Below, piece after piece: positions 35,233-42,644 of a DNA stretch of 63,605 nt (positions are counted from its first letter, which is position 1; each line of letters starts with the position of its first letter). Below the pieces are notes generated by a model. That model saw only the letters and a program-made list of their open reading frames with translations, ran no database searches and was not told where the DNA came from. The stretch is from Desulfobacterales bacterium (GTDB taxonomy: Bacteria; Desulfobacterota; Desulfobacteria; Desulfobacterales; CAFBRK01). Both the position numbers and the translations under genes were made by a program. The stretch is from NCBI GenBank assembly GCA_021737185.1, contig JAIPEL010000011.1:1-63605 (forward strand). The letters are read 5' to 3'.

Positions 35233-35260
35233 TATCGGAGCGTTATTTTGACAAGCGCTC
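35233..35260. repeat. 28-bp repeat, copy 1
   Basis: The 28 bases starting TATCGGAGCGTTATTTTGAC match 39069-39096 at 26 of 28 positions. Here the repeat stands 50 bp before the monooxygenase-domain gene. Confidence 0.7.
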
Positions 35261-35309
35261 CAATCGCACACCGGTGCCAGCAGCGCCCCTTTGGGCGAAG
35301 GAGGGGAAC

Positions 35310-35612
35310 ATGCTAACCAAGGTGTTGATTAAAAGGCGATTTCGAAAGGAAAACGAGCGGGAGATCCTCCATCTGCTTAATGAACTTCGGGCCAAGGCGA
35401 TGGGCATTCCGGGGTACGTATCGGGAATTACGATGATCTCTGCTGAAGACCCTCAAACAATGCTCGTCATTGGTACCTGGGAAAAACTCGACCATTGGCT
35501 TCAATGGAAAGACAGTGCCGAGCGGAAGCAGTTCGAAGCCATGCTCGAGGTTTACCAGGAGCAGCCGGCCGAATATGAAGTCTACCTCGTCGGCAGTCCA
35601 TTCGGAGAGTAG
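35310..35612 (+). CDS. Antibiotic biosynthesis monooxygenase (ABM)-fold small protein
   Basis: 100 residues. Ferredoxin-like ABM fold inferred from MLTKVLIKRRF at the start, GYVSGITMI, the GTWEKLDHWLQW segment and the C-terminal EVYLV strand. Such proteins include small oxygenases, haem-degrading enzymes and proteins of unknown role, often working as dimers. The start at 35310 has GGAGGGG upstream; a longer frame would include the repeat at 35233. No partner gene indicates a substrate. Confidence 0.75.
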   Translation: MLTKVLIKRRFRKENEREILHLLNELRAKAMGIPGYVSGITMISAEDPQTMLVIGTWEKLDHWLQWKDSAERKQFEAMLEVYQEQPAEYEVYLVGSPFGE

Positions 35613-35661
35613 CGGCGAAGAACGCACGCCTCACACGGTGTTGAGCGTTTGCCAAGGAGGC

Positions 35662-35694
35662 AAAAAACCCGCCTGTCCGATCGGGCAGGCGGGT
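35662..35694 (-). terminator. Terminator of the prmA-like gene
   Basis: The palindrome 35667-35694 (ACCCGCCTG ... CAGGCGGGT with central CCGATCGG) is followed on the minus strand by six Ts. It lies between convergent genes and can also stop plus-strand transcription. Confidence 0.8.
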
Positions 35695-35735
35695 GGGAAG
35701 GCGCTGCTATCGGGATTGTCCTATTTCCGTTCCGT

Positions 35736-36545
35736 TTACTCCCTGGTGCAGACCGCCGCCATCCATTGGTTCTCTGTTTCCTGCCAGATCGTGTGCCACC
35801 CCAAAGAACGGTAGTCCACCTCCACAGGTGCCCACTCTTCCGGGTGAAAACCGCTGAACACCGCCCTGGCCCCGGGCGCCGCCAGCCGGCTGATGTCTTT
35901 CGCCATTGCTGACAGCGTCGGCGGCCGGAGGTTTGCTAAAATCAGCGAAAACGGGCCCTTCAATCCGTCAGAGGGAAGATCGGACAGCGAGACCCGTCCG
36001 GTGAGTCCGTTTTCGGCCACATTGGCTGCGGCCTCGGTCCGAGCGCAGGGATCAATTTCCACCGCGAGGACCCTCTCGACCCCCAACAGTGCTGCGGCAA
36101 TCGCCAGCACCCCGGAGCCGGTACCGATATCGATGGCCTTCTTGCACTGACACTGGACGTCAAGAGTGAAATCGATTCCCCGAAGGGACAGCCGAGTGGT
36201 GGGATGATCGCCGAAGCCAAAGGCGGCCCCCTGCAGAATTCGAATTCGAATCGCCGGATCCGAAGCTGGGCGGCTGTTTCTCGGCAAGCCAGGACAGAGC
36301 CAAATTCGTCTGGAAACTTGTATCGGCCCGCGGAATGATCTTTCGAGAAAAGAGGTGCCGCTTAGGCTTGTATAGGTGAGGGTTCCGTCTGAGGTCAGCG
36401 TTCGAATCGCCTCCCTGATGGCCCGACTCGATGCCGCTGTCTGGGCAGCTACGGCCTGTTCCACCTGACGAGGGGTTTTTCGGCTGGCGGCGGCAGAAAC
36501 GACTTCAAGCACCGACTTTCTGATTTTTTCGCCGGTGATGGGCAC
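35736..36545 (-). CDS. PrmA-like methyltransferase with N-terminal helix-turn-helix-like domain
   Basis: 269 residues. The C-terminal two thirds match ribosomal protein L11 methyltransferase: GAAFGFGDHPTTRLSL (107-121) replaces the usual FGTGxHxTT, SAM-binding DIGTGSGVLAIA is at 139-150, and LILANL (201-206) is the catalytic strand motif. The N-terminal 75 residues are not the PrmA L11-binding domain but look like a winged helix (TPRQVEQAVAAQTAASSRAIREAIRTLTSDGTLTY). It may therefore act on another protein. It is 12 bp downstream of the gene at 36558 on the same strand. Confidence 0.75.
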   Translation of the reverse strand: MPITGEKIRKSVLEVVSAAASRKTPRQVEQAVAAQTAASSRAIREAIRTLTSDGTLTYTSLSGTSFLERSFRGPIQVSRRIWLCPGLPRNSRPASDPAIRIRILQGAAFGFGDHPTTRLSLRGIDFTLDVQCQCKKAIDIGTGSGVLAIAAALLGVERVLAVEIDPCARTEAAANVAENGLTGRVSLSDLPSDGLKGPFSLILANLRPPTLSAMAKDISRLAAPGARAVFSGFHPEEWAPVEVDYRSLGWHTIWQETENQWMAAVCTRE

Positions 36546-36557
36546 GGGCTTTCTCCG

Positions 36558-36911
36558 TCAACGGCCGTCTGTTTTTTCTCTTTCCAACAGACGGCTGTAC
36601 CAAATACAAAATTCGTACATGGCTTGATAGCGCTCATCGTTGTTCACCAGCCCCAGGCAGATTTCCAGAACGCCCTGGCCGTATGCGCTGCTGTATTGGT
36701 CATGGGAGCGGCTCTGGAGAAATTCATTGAACAGCTGGCGGGTGGTTCTGCGGGTGGCATCCCTTCGGATGTCGATGGGATCCTTCGGCGCCAAAAACGG
36801 ATCCCAGCGGTCATACCCCCGCTTCTGTACCTGTTTCCGGCGCCGCGGAGACATTTGATCAAAAATGGCGCGCTTTCTTTTCTCCACCTCTTCAGGCGTA
36901 AATTCGCTCAT
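36558..36911 (-). CDS. Conserved hypothetical protein
   Basis: 117 residues, charged and mostly helical, without signal or membrane segments. Notable are the basic N-terminal part (SPRRRKQVQKRGYDRWDPF) and an aromatic C-terminus (YEFCIWYSRLLEREK). I recognise no domain. It overlaps the upstream YkgJ-type gene by 4 bp and is followed by the PrmA-like gene, so the three are one unit. The basic segment would suit nucleic-acid or ribosome binding, but that is a guess. Confidence 0.65.
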   Translation of the reverse strand: MSEFTPEEVEKRKRAIFDQMSPRRRKQVQKRGYDRWDPFLAPKDPIDIRRDATRRTTRQLFNEFLQSRSHDQYSSAYGQGVLEICLGLVNNDERYQAMYEFCIWYSRLLEREKTDGR

Positions 36912-37609
36912 ACCCCCTTTTCCCCCGTTGTCCGCTGCTCCTTTTCCGGCCCCTCTTCCCCCACTCCCAGATACACATCATCGTATTGGGTCAGCAGCGC
37001 CATGGACAAAGGAACTAGAATATCGGCCATTTTCACATGGCGGCTTTTCAACGCCGCCGCCACCTGCGCCGAGATCTGGTGAAGCTGCCGGTTGAGCTCG
37101 TCCAGGTTCACTGTGGGATACGGCTTTCCAGGCTCAAAGCCGCTTCGGCCGCAGGTGTGTCCTTCTCCCCGGATGGAAGTTGGAATTCCGTACAGCCGGC
37201 AAGTGATCGGTCGAAAGGCGTAGATGTCACACCGATCCTCGTCGTTGAGCATGGCGCACCGGACCCGCTGAGAGGCGACGCTTTCCAACACCTCCCGCTC
37301 GCTTTTTCCGGCCCGAAGATCCCTAAATGCCTGGCGCTTGATCCGATAGGTATCTCGATCCGCCCGGTTCGCCTTTTCGAGAAGGCGCTCTTTGGATCTT
37401 CCGGACCATGTCTGTTGAAATTGATGGTTGATGTACAACGCCTCGATCAGGGAAAGATCGAACAATGCATGGCAGCAGTCTGCACAGCCGATCTGGCATC
37501 GGACCTCCCCGGAAAACTGCCCACGAATTCGGTCGAACGCCGCGTCGGCTTTTTCCACCAGATCGAGATATTGTCGAAAAAACGGTTCGAAATCAAACTC
37601 AAGGGTCAT
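36908..37609 (-). CDS. YkgJ-family cysteine cluster protein
   Basis: 233 residues. Cysteines C-x3-C-x2-CC (CQIGCADCC) in the N-terminal third and C/H-rich segments CAMLNDEDRCDIY and CRLYGIP are the signature of the YkgJ (putative Zn- or Fe-S-binding) family. Start at 37609 has AGGAG upstream; the longer frame to 37681 would run over the parS-like site into mnmE. Function of the family is not firmly known; some members are linked with protein modification. First of three genes with the hypothetical and PrmA-like proteins. Confidence 0.82.
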   Translation of the reverse strand: MTLEFDFEPFFRQYLDLVEKADAAFDRIRGQFSGEVRCQIGCADCCHALFDLSLIEALYINHQFQQTWSGRSKERLLEKANRADRDTYRIKRQAFRDLRAGKSEREVLESVASQRVRCAMLNDEDRCDIYAFRPITCRLYGIPTSIRGEGHTCGRSGFEPGKPYPTVNLDELNRQLHQISAQVAAALKSRHVKMADILVPLSMALLTQYDDVYLGVGEEGPEKEQRTTGEKGV

Positions 37610-37637
37610 GGCTATCGCTCCTATGTCGCCGGGAGGA

Positions 37638-37653
37638 TGTTCCACGTGGAACA
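37638..37653. other. parS-type centromere site
   Basis: The perfect 16-bp palindrome TGTTCCACGTGGAACA matches the ParB-binding parS consensus (TGTTNCACGTGNAACA) at every fixed position and equals the form used in pseudomonads. It lies in the 56-bp gap just beyond the mnmE stop, in the gene neighbourhood where parS sites are usual. ParA and ParB genes are not in the window. Confidence 0.85.
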
Positions 37654-37665
37654 ATCTGCCCGATC

Positions 37666-39069
37666 CTATTTTCCGATGCAAAACCGGTTGAATATGTCTT
37701 CCAGCAGATCTTCCCGGATCTCGATGCCAAGGATTTTCCCCAAGGAAGACAGAGCCTCCTCAATTCCAATCGCGACCAGCTCCATCGGCTGTCCTTGTCG
37801 GAGATCATCCTCTGAACGAGTAGTCGCGTCGATTGCGTTTTTCATCGCCGCCTGGTGTCGAAGGTTCGGGATGAGGCCGTGCTCGATTTCATCGGCGGGC
37901 ATGGCGGCCGCCATCCCGGCGATGGTTCTTTTTAGCGTGTCGAGCTGTCGGTTGTAAAGGGCGGAGATCTCCACAACCGGCACTCCTTTGAAAGAATCCG
38001 GGATCTGCCATGGGTCCCTTCCTGTCCGCTTGTCGATCTTGTTGACGACCAGCAGCGTCTTTTCCGGGGGGATTTGTTCAAAAATGACCCAATCCGATTC
38101 TGTGGGCGGTTGACTTCCATCGACGACAAAAAGAATTCCATCGGCCCTGGCGATGACCTCCCTGGTTTTTTGCATCCCGATCTTCTCAACAGGGTCGAAA
38201 CTGTTCTGCAGCCCGGCGGTATCGGTAATGATCACCGGGATCCCGTAGAGATCCATCTGCTCTTCGACGGCGTCTCTCGTTGTGCCTGGGATTTCAGTGA
38301 CGATCACCCGCTCTTCGTCGAGCAGTCGATTCATCAGGCTCGATTTGCCTACATTGGGCCGACCGATGACACCGAGACGAAACCCTTCCCGAAGAATTCG
38401 CCCGTGCTCGAACCGTTCGACCATCTCGCTCAGTGGAATCCGCACCTGATCTCGAAGGCGATTTGACAGGTCGATTTCCAATTGCTCTGAATGAACCTCT
38501 TCCGGAAAATCGATTCCGGCCTCGATTTCAACGAGCACTTCCCGCAACGCCTTTCTCAACCCTTCGATACATCGTCGCATCTCTCCACCAAGTTGTGCGG
38601 TAGCCATCTTCAACCCGGCCGTTGTCCGGGATTGAATCAGGTCGATCACCGCCTCTGCCTGGCTCAGGTCGATTCTTCCGTTGAGAAACGCCCGCCGGGT
38701 AAACTCGCCCGGCTCTGCCAGCCGCGCGCCGCTGCGCAAAACCAGGTCGAGGATCGTCCGGAGCCCGACAGGACCGCCATGGACTTGAATCTCGACAATA
38801 TCTTCACGGGTGTAGGATTTCGGCGCCTTCATGAAGGCGACAAGCGCTTCGTCGATGGTAGCCCCGTCGCGTGGATCTGTGATTTCACCGTAAACCAAGC
38901 GGTGAGATTCCCAGGACCCGACCCCTCCTTCGCCGGAGCGGAGACGGCTTCTACGGGGACGAAAAAGAAGGCTGAGGATTTTCAGGGCTTCTGGCCCCGA
39001 GATCCGAATGATGCCGATCCCTCCGAGCCCGGAGGGGGTGGCGATGGCGGCGATGGTGGATACTTCCAT
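37666..39069 (-). CDS. mnmE: tRNA modification GTPase MnmE
   Basis: 467 residues. Together with MnmG forms (c)mnm5U at tRNA wobble position 34. N-terminal folate-binding domain, G domain with GRPNVGKSS near 224 and DTAG, and the C-terminal FCIGK motif, whose cysteine is conserved. Standard last member of the rpmH-rnpA-yidD-yidC-jag-mnmE cluster. It begins immediately next to the 28-bp repeat, with no ribosome binding site visible in the usual place. mnmG (gidA) is not adjacent. Confidence 0.97.
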   Translation of the reverse strand: MEVSTIAAIATPSGLGGIGIIRISGPEALKILSLLFRPRRSRLRSGEGGVGSWESHRLVYGEITDPRDGATIDEALVAFMKAPKSYTREDIVEIQVHGGPVGLRTILDLVLRSGARLAEPGEFTRRAFLNGRIDLSQAEAVIDLIQSRTTAGLKMATAQLGGEMRRCIEGLRKALREVLVEIEAGIDFPEEVHSEQLEIDLSNRLRDQVRIPLSEMVERFEHGRILREGFRLGVIGRPNVGKSSLMNRLLDEERVIVTEIPGTTRDAVEEQMDLYGIPVIITDTAGLQNSFDPVEKIGMQKTREVIARADGILFVVDGSQPPTESDWVIFEQIPPEKTLLVVNKIDKRTGRDPWQIPDSFKGVPVVEISALYNRQLDTLKRTIAGMAAAMPADEIEHGLIPNLRHQAAMKNAIDATTRSEDDLRQGQPMELVAIGIEEALSSLGKILGIEIREDLLEDIFNRFCIGK

Positions 39070-39096
39070 ATCGGAACGTTATTTTGACAAACGCTC
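39069..39096. repeat. 28-bp repeat, copy 2, filling the jag-mnmE gap
   Basis: Matches 35233-35260 at 26 of 28 positions. On the minus strand it begins with the last base of the jag stop and ends at the first base of the mnmE ATG, so it is the entire junction between the two genes. Confidence 0.7.
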
Positions 39097-39920
39097 TATT
39101 CCTTCTGCTTCTGGCGGCGTGGAGACGAAGCCTTTTTGGGGAAAATGATCAGTTTTCGGAAAAATCCCTCCCCCCGACTTTGGGTTTTCACGTGCGGGTC
39201 GTCCTTCAAAGTGAGGTGAACGATCCTCCGGTCATGGGCGTTCATCTGCCCGAGCGTGATTGGTTTTCCGGTCTTTTTCGACTTTCCGGCCATCCGCTTG
39301 GCCATTTCCTTCAGGCTGGAGCGGCGGTTTTCCCAGTACCCCTCCACATCGACGACGATCCGGATGCGTCCTTCCGCCTTCCGGTTGACCATTTTGTCGA
39401 CCAGGTACTGGACCGCCTCGAGAGTCTGTCCGCGCTTTCCGATCAAAACGGCGGCATTTCCCCCGTGAATTTCGAAACGGATGCTCTCGCTTTCCAATTC
39501 TGAGGAAATGGTGGCGTCATCGGTGATGGCATCGATGATTTCTCGCAGACACTGTTTTCCTTCCTCTGCGGCAGCTTCCATTTCCGCCAGGGTCGGCCGG
39601 TCTTTGTCCCCCTCCCCGGGAGGGGGTTCCGGTTTTTCCAAATCCTCGACCGCGCTTGTTTCCCGGGAATTTTGGACCTTTTCGCTGATCTGGGCCGCCG
39701 CTTTTGATGTTCTTTGATCCGCCGGGGCGCGTTTAGGAGAAACAGAATTTCTGACCCGAATTCTCGCTTTTTTCGCTCCGACGATGCCGAAAATTCCCGT
39801 GGAACCATAAGAAAGAACATCGTACTTGAGCATTTCCTTGTCCAGGTTCAGCGTCTTGCAAGCTTCCTCCACGGCAGCATCCACGCTTTTCCCTTCGAAT
39901 TCTTTATCCTTGGGGGCCAT
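39096..39920 (-). CDS. jag: RNA-binding protein Jag/KhpB
   Basis: 274 residues. Jag_N domain (1-50), a proline- and glutamate-rich linker (about 60-120), KH domain with the GKRG loop near 165-170, and an R3H domain toward the C-terminus. Such proteins bind many RNAs with KhpA and influence cell division and elongation. Ribosome binding site GGGAGGAG before the ATG. Sits between yidC and mnmE as usual. Confidence 0.93.
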   Translation of the reverse strand: MAPKDKEFEGKSVDAAVEEACKTLNLDKEMLKYDVLSYGSTGIFGIVGAKKARIRVRNSVSPKRAPADQRTSKAAAQISEKVQNSRETSAVEDLEKPEPPPGEGDKDRPTLAEMEAAAEEGKQCLREIIDAITDDATISSELESESIRFEIHGGNAAVLIGKRGQTLEAVQYLVDKMVNRKAEGRIRIVVDVEGYWENRRSSLKEMAKRMAGKSKKTGKPITLGQMNAHDRRIVHLTLKDDPHVKTQSRGEGFFRKLIIFPKKASSPRRQKQKE

Positions 39921-39936
39921 CGATCTCCTCCCTGTG

Positions 39937-41604
39937 CTACGCGTGTTTCTTCTGGGTGTAATATTGCTGGGCCATGGAAAACAGGTTGTTCACCAGCCAG
40001 TAAAGTACGAGTCCGGATGGAAAGTTGATAAAAATCACGGTGAACACCACCGGCATCAACATCATCATCTTGGCTTGGCTCGGATCCCCTGGCGGGGGCG
40101 ACATCTTCTGCTGCAGCAGCATCGAAGCGCCCATCACCAGCGTCAAGACCGGTATGCCGTAGGGTTCCTGCATAAACGGAATGGAAAAAGGAAACTCGAA
40201 AAGCCGGTCCGGGGCCGAGAGGTCGTTGATCCAGCCAAAGAAGGGCGCATGCCGCAGCTCGATGGCCCCGTAAAGCATCCGGTACAGAGCGATAAAAACA
40301 GGGATCTGTGCAGCCATCGGCAGACAACCGCCCACGGGGTTGATCTTGTACGTCCGATACAGGGCCATCATCTCCTGGTTCATCTTCTTTTTATCGTTCT
40401 TGTATTTCTCCCTGATTTCGGCCATCAGCGGCTGGATTTTTTTCATCTCCCCCATGGATTTGTAGCTTTTGTTTCCCAGGGGCCAAAGCAGAATCTTCGT
40501 GATCAGGGTCAGACAAATAATGGCTACGCCGTAGTTGGGAACAAAACGGTAGATGAAATTCATCAGCCAGAGACACGGCTTAGCAATGAAATCGAACCAC
40601 CCGAAGTCGAGCACACGATCCAGGTCGTAGCCGACCTCCCCCAGCACCTTCATGCTCTTCGGGCCGAAAAAAAGTTGGTAGTCGAACTGTTTCTGGGTGC
40701 CGGGGGCCAGTTCGATCGCCGGTTGGGTGTATCGGCTTTCGACGAGCCCCAGCGCCGGACTGGAAAGCGTCAGTTTCGTCTCCACCGGCTGCACCGGCAT
40801 CAGGGCCGAAAGAAAATATCGGTGCTGCAGTGAAATCCATTGAAGCTTTCCTGCGGCAGGGGTTTCTTCGTCGACATCGTCCACATCGATCTGCTCTACG
40901 CGATCATCGACCAGGGCGCTGGCTCCCTCAAATCCGATCGCTCTTCCGGACTCCTCGAAACGGCTGAGCAGGGAGATGCCGATGTCGTTGGCAAGAGGGC
41001 GGCCCGATCCGTTTTGGATCGTCACGGACAAGTCTACCAAATAGCTTTCCGGCGAAAAGGCGTAGGTTTTCTCCACCCGGACCCCTTCAGGGGACTGCCA
41101 GGAAAATCGAACGCTGCGGCCAAGATTCGTCACTTTCACCTCGGTTTCCCCGGACTCAAGGAAAAACCGCGCCTTTTCCATGGGCGCAGCCACTGGCTTG
41201 CCCCACGATGTCTGAACAGTACCGCCTGGGATTTGCTCTCCGACCAGTTCCTTCGGCGCGGCACCGGGGTCGGCTTCCTCCCGATACTGCTTCAATCTCC
41301 AGCTGCGAATCGTTGCCCCGGTTTCCGAGAGCACGGCGGTATATAGAGGTGTTTCGACGGTGATCCGTTTGGCATTTCCGGCGGCTTCCGAAACCGCTTT
41401 AAACGGCAGGGCTTCCGGTGAAAACAAGTCGAGCTCTGGTTTTGCCGCAGGTTCGCTTTCTGCGGCGGTGGGGGTCTTGGCGGCCGTCTGCTGTGCCTGC
41501 TCTGTAGGGGGCGCTTCGGGCGGACGCTCGACAAAAAAGATCTCCCAGATTAAAAATACGGCGAACGAAAGTGCTATGGCTAGCAGGATGCGGGCTTGTT
41601 CCAT
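39937..41604 (-). CDS. yidC: Membrane protein insertase YidC
   Basis: 555 residues. Gram-negative type: N-terminal membrane helix (3-20), large periplasmic beta domain (about 60-340) and a C-terminal core with five helices including the positively charged groove region and YRMLYGAIEL. Inserts membrane proteins alone or with SecYEG. Follows yidD and rnpA in the standard order; 141 bp without recognisable content separate it from yidD. Confidence 0.97.
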   Translation of the reverse strand: MEQARILLAIALSFAVFLIWEIFFVERPPEAPPTEQAQQTAAKTPTAAESEPAAKPELDLFSPEALPFKAVSEAAGNAKRITVETPLYTAVLSETGATIRSWRLKQYREEADPGAAPKELVGEQIPGGTVQTSWGKPVAAPMEKARFFLESGETEVKVTNLGRSVRFSWQSPEGVRVEKTYAFSPESYLVDLSVTIQNGSGRPLANDIGISLLSRFEESGRAIGFEGASALVDDRVEQIDVDDVDEETPAAGKLQWISLQHRYFLSALMPVQPVETKLTLSSPALGLVESRYTQPAIELAPGTQKQFDYQLFFGPKSMKVLGEVGYDLDRVLDFGWFDFIAKPCLWLMNFIYRFVPNYGVAIICLTLITKILLWPLGNKSYKSMGEMKKIQPLMAEIREKYKNDKKKMNQEMMALYRTYKINPVGGCLPMAAQIPVFIALYRMLYGAIELRHAPFFGWINDLSAPDRLFEFPFSIPFMQEPYGIPVLTLVMGASMLLQQKMSPPPGDPSQAKMMMLMPVVFTVIFINFPSGLVLYWLVNNLFSMAQQYYTQKKHA

Positions 41605-41745
41605 CTAAATCTCCTCGTCAAACGCTTTGGATGCGTTGCCGGAACCATATATCCCGTAGACAGGCGCTGCGAGAAGACAGAACGGCCCGATCTTTCGCCG
41701 GCGCTGCCTCTTGCCTTTTCCGGTATCGAGCATTCTCCCTTTTCA

Positions 41746-42021
41746 TCAGGGAACCGGATCTGCTCCTCCGGCATGAAACGGGTGGCAGCGCAAGATTCTT
41801 CGAAAGGCCAGATAACCGCCTTTGAGCAGTCCGTACCGGGCAATCGCTTCTTGGGCATAGGCAGAACAGGTGGGGTAAAACCGGCAGGAGGGCCCGAGCA
41901 CGGGGGACAGAAAAAGCTGGTAAGCCCGTATCGCCGACAGGGCCCCTTTTTGGGATAGTCCCCTAATAGTCTGCGCTCCTGGAGATGCGGTCCAACAGTT
42001 TTTGGAGTTGTCTGAACACAT
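41746..42021 (-). CDS. yidD: Membrane protein insertion efficiency factor YidD
   Basis: 91 residues from the only ATG. The core [20 protein letters not shown] and [13 protein letters not shown] is diagnostic of the family. With the ATG at 42021 it overlaps rnpA by 59 nt, and the first 25 residues do not resemble other YidD proteins. The alternative is a non-ATG start just after the rnpA stop, where AGGGGA could serve as binding site, but no ATG, GTG or TTG is well placed there. Confidence 0.88.
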   Translation of the reverse strand: MCSDNSKNCWTASPGAQTIRGLSQKGALSAIRAYQLFLSPVLGPSCRFYPTCSAYAQEAIARYGLLKGGYLAFRRILRCHPFHAGGADPVP

Positions 42022-42367
42022 CCGGCGTCACCAAGTTCGCGCTCCCGCTTTTGGCAACGATATTGATGTCCCACTGCCCTCGGATTCGATTCCGGTTTTG
42101 CCGAAAGTATTCCCTGGTGAGGCGTTTGACCCGATTTCGCCGAACGGCCTTTCCCACTTTTTTCGACGCGGTGATCCCGAGGCGGCTCGGCTGATCCGTT
42201 GGGACGAACATGGCCATGAAATAGGCGGTATGAACCCTTCGTCCTTCCTTGAATAGATAGAGAAACTCCTGCCTTTTTCGAAGCCTGTCCGCCTTGCTGA
42301 ACGTCGTTCTGCTCAAACCCGTCGCCCTGTGCGGCTCACAAAGTCGCCTTCTCGAATGCGTGTTCAC
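41963..42367 (-). CDS. rnpA: Ribonuclease P protein component
   Basis: 134 residues. Protein cofactor of RNase P for tRNA 5' maturation. Signature [13 protein letters not shown] with the conserved basic helix, plus [13 protein letters not shown]. The GTG start at 42367 gives an N-terminal extension of about 17 residues; a TTG at 42316 ([12 protein letters not shown]) would give the usual length. Lies 13 bp after rpmH. Confidence 0.93.
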   Translation of the reverse strand: MNTHSRRRLCEPHRATGLSRTTFSKADRLRKRQEFLYLFKEGRRVHTAYFMAMFVPTDQPSRLGITASKKVGKAVRRNRVKRLTREYFRQNRNRIRGQWDINIVAKSGSANLVTPDVFRQLQKLLDRISRSADY

Positions 42368-42380
42368 CGGCCGAAGACGG

Positions 42381-42515
42381 CTACGCGGTTAATCGCTTCC
42401 TTCCCCTGGCACGTCGGCGGTTGACAATTCTGCGGCCTTGTTTGGTCGACATCCGCTTCAAAAATCCATGGTTCCGGGCGCGACGGAGTCTGCTTGGTTG
42501 ATACGTGCGCTTCAT
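42381..42515 (-). CDS. rpmH: 50S ribosomal protein L34
   Basis: 44 residues, read directly from the minus strand: starts [18 protein letters not shown] and ends ARGRKRLTA. Full-length and typical. Preceded by GGAGCACC and by a promoter-like pair at 42615-42644. First gene of the rpmH-rnpA-yidD-yidC-jag-mnmE operon, a marker of the chromosome origin region. Confidence 0.97.
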   Translation of the reverse strand: MKRTYQPSRLRRARNHGFLKRMSTKQGRRIVNRRRARGRKRLTA

Positions 42516-42542
42516 AACGAGGTGCTCCTATTCTAATAATAA

Positions 42543-42560
42543 TTCCCCGTTTCCGGGGAA
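42543..42560 (-). terminator. Small hairpin in the rpmH leader
   Basis: TTCCCCG / CGGGGAA, 7 bp with a TTTC loop, followed on the minus strand by an AT-rich run. It lies between the rpmH promoter and start codon and could be a leader attenuator. It is also downstream of rng. Confidence 0.4.
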
Positions 42561-42614
42561 ACGATTCACCCAAAGAGGCGCTGTGGTGCTCAGGCGCCGA
42601 TGCGACAACCTGCA

Positions 42615-42644
42615 CCATTAATCACATTACCAACCCCGTGTCAA
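42615..42644 (-). promoter_or_regulatory. Putative promoter of the rpmH operon
   Basis: On the minus strand TTGACA (42644-42639) and TAATGG (42620-42615) with an 18-nt spacer, about 100 bp before rpmH. The -35 box overlaps the rng stop codon. Confidence 0.5.

Larger units (their letters stand above)
34970..35309. other. 340-bp intergenic stretch
   Basis: Contains the oadB terminator (35037-35068), then about 160 bp with nothing recognisable, and then one copy of the 28-bp repeat (35233-35260) shared with the jag-mnmE junction. In-frame codons ahead of the next gene translate but look like read-through of the repeat and have no ribosome binding site. Confidence 0.5.

Noticed and set aside
35229..35309. 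N-terminal extension MLSERYFDKRS of the ABM-fold protein
   Set aside because: These codons are the translation of the 28-bp repeat and lack a ribosome binding site; the ATG at 35310 has a good one.
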